Part shown: positions 63,726-64,000 of the stretch, piece by piece
Layout of the letters: the number at the start of each line of letters is the position of its first letter
Position numbering within the stretch: position 1 is the stretch's first letter
Made by a program: the position numbers and the translations under genes
Assembly (NCBI GenBank): GCA_017303715.1
Contig: JAFLBZ010000021.1
Location: 1-64,000, forward strand
DNA length: 64,000 bases
Source: Rhodothermia bacterium
Lineage (GTDB): Bacteria > Bacteroidota > Rhodothermia > Rhodothermales > UBA2364
Reading direction: 5' to 3'
The notes under the pieces: model-generated
What the model saw: only the letters and a program-made list of their open reading frames with translations
Told to the model about the DNA's origin: nothing
Databases searched by the model: none

Positions 63726-64000
63726 ATGACCCGAACTTTGATCTTCTATGACCTGCCCGATGACCGCCAACGTTATCGCCTTTCGCGGCTGCTTGAAGCC
63801 TATGGCGAACGGGTGCAAGGAAGCGTCTTTGAGTGCCTATTAACCCCAACCCAAATCACCCAATTGATCCAGAGCCTTCAGGGGTTTGATCCCGGAAAAG
63901 GTAGTATCCGGCTCTACCGTATTTGTGGGCGTTGCGAGCCACATCGTTTGGTTTGGGGGACTGCAAAAGAAGTGGAAGACCCGCCCTATTATTTGGTTTG
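63726..64000 (+). CDS. cas2: CRISPR-associated Cas2 (3' end outside window)
   Basis: 91 codons visible with no stop, which is nearly full length for Cas2 (90-100 residues), so only the end is missing. It starts MTRTLIFYDLPDD, with the conserved Asp (D9) of the ferredoxin-like fold, then RLSRLLEAYGERVQGSVFEC, the typical Cas2 dimer strand, and RLYRICGRC. Cas2 bridges two Cas1 dimers in spacer integration. 11 bases after RT-cas1, same operon. Confidence 0.92.
   Translation, partial: MTRTLIFYDLPDDRQRYRLSRLLEAYGERVQGSVFECLLTPTQITQLIQSLQGFDPGKGSIRLYRICGRCEPHRLVWGTAKEVEDPPYYLV

Overview
The window looks like chromosome from a member of the Bacteroidota/Rhodothermota (FCB) assemblage. The reasons are a PorV-like outer-membrane protein, a C-terminal type IX secretion sorting domain on a glycoside hydrolase, the TPR / DUF4292 / EnvC-like operon, an LptC / OstA-like / LptB cluster, LytS/LytT-type two-component signalling and a general lack of Shine-Dalgarno sequences. 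The FHA-protease, zinc-ribbon Ser/Thr kinase and Tat-type signal are more usual in Rhodothermota-like lineages than in gut Bacteroidetes. No species can be named from the sequence alone.

Layout. 1-2470: an AT-rich accessory patch with a partial IS1595-like transposase at the left edge, then a thioredoxin / rhodanese / permease cluster. 2696-8131: two related small secreted proteins, a very large exported HEXXH + beta-propeller + Omp85-like protein, and a DUF5683-like protein. 8209-11577: LytTR response regulator and its PDZ-containing sensor kinase. 11804-13906: PorV-like and TonB-like proteins. 14171-16254: tRNA-Lys, a CusF-SCO fusion and an LD-carboxypeptidase. 16492-20686: a Ser/Thr kinase with a beta-helix ectodomain followed by a trypsin-like protease with an FHA domain. 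20694-29798 (minus): a macro-domain protein, three amidohydrolase paralogues with an embedded TonB-like protein, and the EnvC / DUF4292 / TPR operon. 29986-36851: glutamate-cysteine ligase with CBS domains, GH18-like secreted protein, peroxiredoxin, moaD/moaE and an Rpn-type nuclease. 37046-48941: M1 metallopeptidase, tRNA-Leu, lipoprotein, hydroxyproline epimerase plus D-amino-acid oxidoreductase, lptC/OstA-like/lptB, aroF and glmS.

48992-64000 is a nearly complete type III-B CRISPR locus: leader, 28-repeat array and cas6 on the plus strand; a minus-strand operon nrN - corA - small two-TM protein - cmr1 - cas10(cmr2) - cmr3 - cmr4 - cmr5 - cmr6; and, divergent from it, a reverse transcriptase-Cas1 fusion followed by cas2 (cut by the right edge). 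The partnership of a Cmr complex lacking the HD nuclease domain with a CorA-like membrane protein and a DHH phosphodiesterase matches the architecture reported in Bacteroides fragilis, where Cas10 joins ATP to S-adenosylmethionine to make SAM-AMP, which acts through CorA and is degraded by NrN. In this window it is combined with RT-Cas1 (potential spacer capture from RNA) and with an uncharacterised 84-residue two-TM protein translationally coupled to corA. That small protein is the best candidate here for an undescribed component.

Inferred working model: array and cas6 produce crRNAs with an 8-nt AUCAAAAC tag; Cmr1-6 binds target RNA; the Cas10 palm domain makes the messenger; CorA, perhaps with the small protein, perturbs the membrane; NrN resets the signal; RT-Cas1/Cas2 adds new spacers at the leader side.
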